A stretch of DNA of 7,716 bases. Source: CAZSLZ01 sp964607865 (GTDB taxonomy: Bacteria; Vulcanimicrobiota; JAJTBE01; CAZSLZ01). The DNA lies in NCBI GenBank assembly GCA_964607865.1, contig CAZSLZ010000146.1, positions 1 to 7,716 on the forward strand. The letters are read 5' to 3'. Of this stretch, positions 7,311 through 7,716 are shown piece after piece. How positions within the stretch are numbered: the first letter of the stretch is position 1; the number at the start of each line of letters is the position of its first letter. Both the position numbers and the translations under genes were made by a program. The notes under the pieces are model-generated. The model was not told the origin of the DNA. It worked only from the letters and a program-made list of their open reading frames with translations, and did no database searches.

Positions 7311-7346
7311 AAAAAGAGGCTGTCTGAAAAAGGGCAGCTTTTTTTT
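7311..7346 (+). terminator. Rho-independent-type terminator after the PilX-like gene
   Basis: The stem GCTGTC (7319-7324) pairs with GGCAGC (7333-7338) through five Watson-Crick pairs and one G-U, around the loop TGAAAAAG. It is followed by eight T (7339-7346). The upstream A/G-rich run AAAAAGAG can extend the stem onto the T-run through A-U and G-U pairs. It begins 19 nt after the stop codon. The A-run upstream and T-run downstream would allow activity in both directions. Confidence 0.85.
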
Positions 7347-7367
7347 GTTTTATATAATTCTAATCTG

Positions 7368-7403
7368 GTCATCACGAGCATCCGTAAAAATGCGTAGTGA
7401 TCC
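7368..7403 (+). repeat. REP-like palindromic element, copy 1
   Basis: It begins GTCATCACGAG and ends GTGATCC. ATCAC (7371-7375) pairs with GTGAT (7397-7401), and inside it GCAT (7378-7381) pairs with ATGC (7390-7393). It has the same length (36 nt) and the same first 11 bases as the second copy at 7550. The layout resembles the common dispersed bacterial repeat GTCATTGCGAG...GCAATCTC (from general knowledge). Confidence 0.65.
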
Positions 7404-7405
7404 CT

Positions 7406-7469
7406 CCCCAATTAAGAATGGGGGTATATATCGTTCGCCCCAATTAAGAATTGGGGAATGTATCGTTCG
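7406..7469 (+). repeat. Tandem pair of 32-bp units, each with an internal palindrome
   Basis: The units at 7406-7437 and 7438-7469 are directly adjacent, match at 29 of 32 bases, and both end ATCGTTCG. The second unit opens with CCCCAATT-AAG-AATTGGGG, a perfect 8-bp stem with a 3-nt loop. The first has the same hairpin with one mismatch (AATGGGGG). There is no spacer between them, so it is a tandem duplication and not a CRISPR array. Confidence 0.9.
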
Positions 7470-7519
7470 CATTGTAACTGGGAAAAAAAGCGAAATATCC
7501 GGGCGCTCACAGACGCAAG

Positions 7520-7542
7520 GCAAGTGGGTTGTGAACCAACCC
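7520..7542 (+). repeat. Degenerate 23-bp direct repeat, copy 1
   Basis: The pattern AAGTGGGT...GAA.CAACCC recurs at 7598-7620 with 18 of 23 positions identical. It lies just upstream of REP-like copy 2, while its partner lies just downstream, so the pair flanks that element. Confidence 0.5.
7526..7542 (+). repeat. Short hairpin GGGTTG/CAACCC
   Basis: GGGTTG (7526-7531) and CAACCC (7537-7542) form a perfect 6-bp stem with the loop TGAAC. No T-run follows, so it is not a terminator. It lies inside the first copy of the 23-bp direct repeat. Confidence 0.55.
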
Positions 7543-7549
7543 TGATTTC

Positions 7550-7585
7550 GTCATCACGAGGATTGCAAAGCGACGTGGTGATCTC
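7550..7585 (+). repeat. REP-like palindromic element, copy 2
   Basis: It begins GTCATCACGAG and ends GTGGTGATCTC. The outer ATCAC (7553-7557) pairs with GTGAT (7578-7582), and the inner TTGC-AAA-GCGA forms a small hairpin. It is closer than copy 1 to the widespread GTCATTGCGAGG...CGACGTGGCAATCTC element type, but both stem arms differ from that form in matching ways. Confidence 0.7.
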
Positions 7586-7597
7586 TTTACCACTCAG

Positions 7598-7620
7598 GTA
7601 AGTGGGTATAGAATCAACCC
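7598..7620 (+). repeat. Degenerate 23-bp direct repeat, copy 2
   Basis: It is the partner of 7520-7542. Its AAGTGGGT and CAACCC ends are kept, but the inner bases differ, so the internal hairpin of copy 1 is lost. Instead AGTGG (7601-7605) can pair with CCACT (7590-7594) just upstream. Confidence 0.5.
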
Positions 7621-7716
7621 GATCTAAATTGAGATTGCCACTGTTTCACCGAAACCCCGCATGGGCCATAAAGGGCTGTGGAAATGTGACAGGCTTTGGG
7701 GAAACAGAATAGTTAT

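Larger units (their letters stand above)
7347..7716. other. Gene-free stretch made of small repeats and hairpins
   Basis: No ORF here has a ribosome-binding site or a protein-like composition; the one sizeable frame (7345-7545) runs straight through the palindromic repeats. The region contains two REP-like elements, a tandem pair of palindromic units, a degenerate direct repeat and several short hairpins, listed separately. No tRNA, rRNA or CRISPR structure is visible. From about 7621 to the end, only short inverted repeats such as GTTTC-ACC-GAAAC (7643-7655) and CTGTTTC/GAAACAG (7641-7647 and 7701-7707) are seen. Confidence 0.75.

Noticed and set aside
7311..7346. End of an insertion sequence (GAGGCTGTCTGAAAA resembles some IS termini)
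   Set aside because: No transposase, matching inverted end or target duplication is visible, and the sequence is fully explained as a terminator.
7406..7469. CRISPR array
   Set aside because: There are only two units, they are directly adjacent with no spacer, and no cas genes are nearby.
7345..7545. A 66-codon + strand frame in the repeat region
   Set aside because: It has no ribosome-binding site, overlaps the terminator T-run and both palindromic repeat types, and its translation has no protein-like features.

Overview
The window looks like chromosomal DNA of a low-to-moderate GC bacterium, most likely a Clostridia-type member of the Bacillota. This is an inference from three things: the deoB-punA-pdp salvage cluster, the strong AGGAG/GGAG/AGGTG ribosome-binding sites, and the Gram-positive-style pyrimidine-nucleoside phosphorylase. 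No species can be named from the sequence alone. Every gene lies on the + strand.

Positions 1-3351 hold a nucleoside catabolism and salvage operon. It contains phosphopentomutase (deoB, 5' end cut off by the window edge), a trimeric-type purine nucleoside phosphorylase (punA) and a pyrimidine-nucleoside phosphorylase (pdp), with gaps of 39 and 16 nt. The two phosphorylases release bases and (deoxy)ribose-1-phosphate. DeoB converts the sugar 1-phosphates to 5-phosphates for central metabolism. The PunA base-recognition position that is Asn243 in human PNP is Asp here.

Positions 3352-7346 hold a three-gene set of type IV pilin-like proteins behind its own extended -10 promoter: a PilV/GspI-like small pseudopilin, a PilW/GspJ-like pseudopilin, and an 822-residue PilX-like protein with a long, probably beta-helical extracellular part. 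All three have a basic 10-residue leader ending in Gly. The third gene has its own promoter, nearly identical over 21 nt to the one before the first gene. A rho-independent-type terminator follows the third gene. The order V-W-X matches minor-pilin clusters of other bacteria, but no major pilin, PilY1, ATPase or prepilin peptidase gene is in the window.

Positions 7347-7716 have no credible gene and are packed with small repeats: two copies of a REP-like palindromic element (GTCATCACGAG...GTGATC), a tandem pair of 32-bp units each containing a palindrome, a degenerate 23-bp direct repeat, and several short hairpins. This looks like a landing zone for dispersed non-coding repeats.

I did not find a clearly new multi-gene system. 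The points most worth a second look are the Asp substitution in PunA, the unusual PilX-like protein and its duplicated promoter element, and the repeat cluster at the 3' end.
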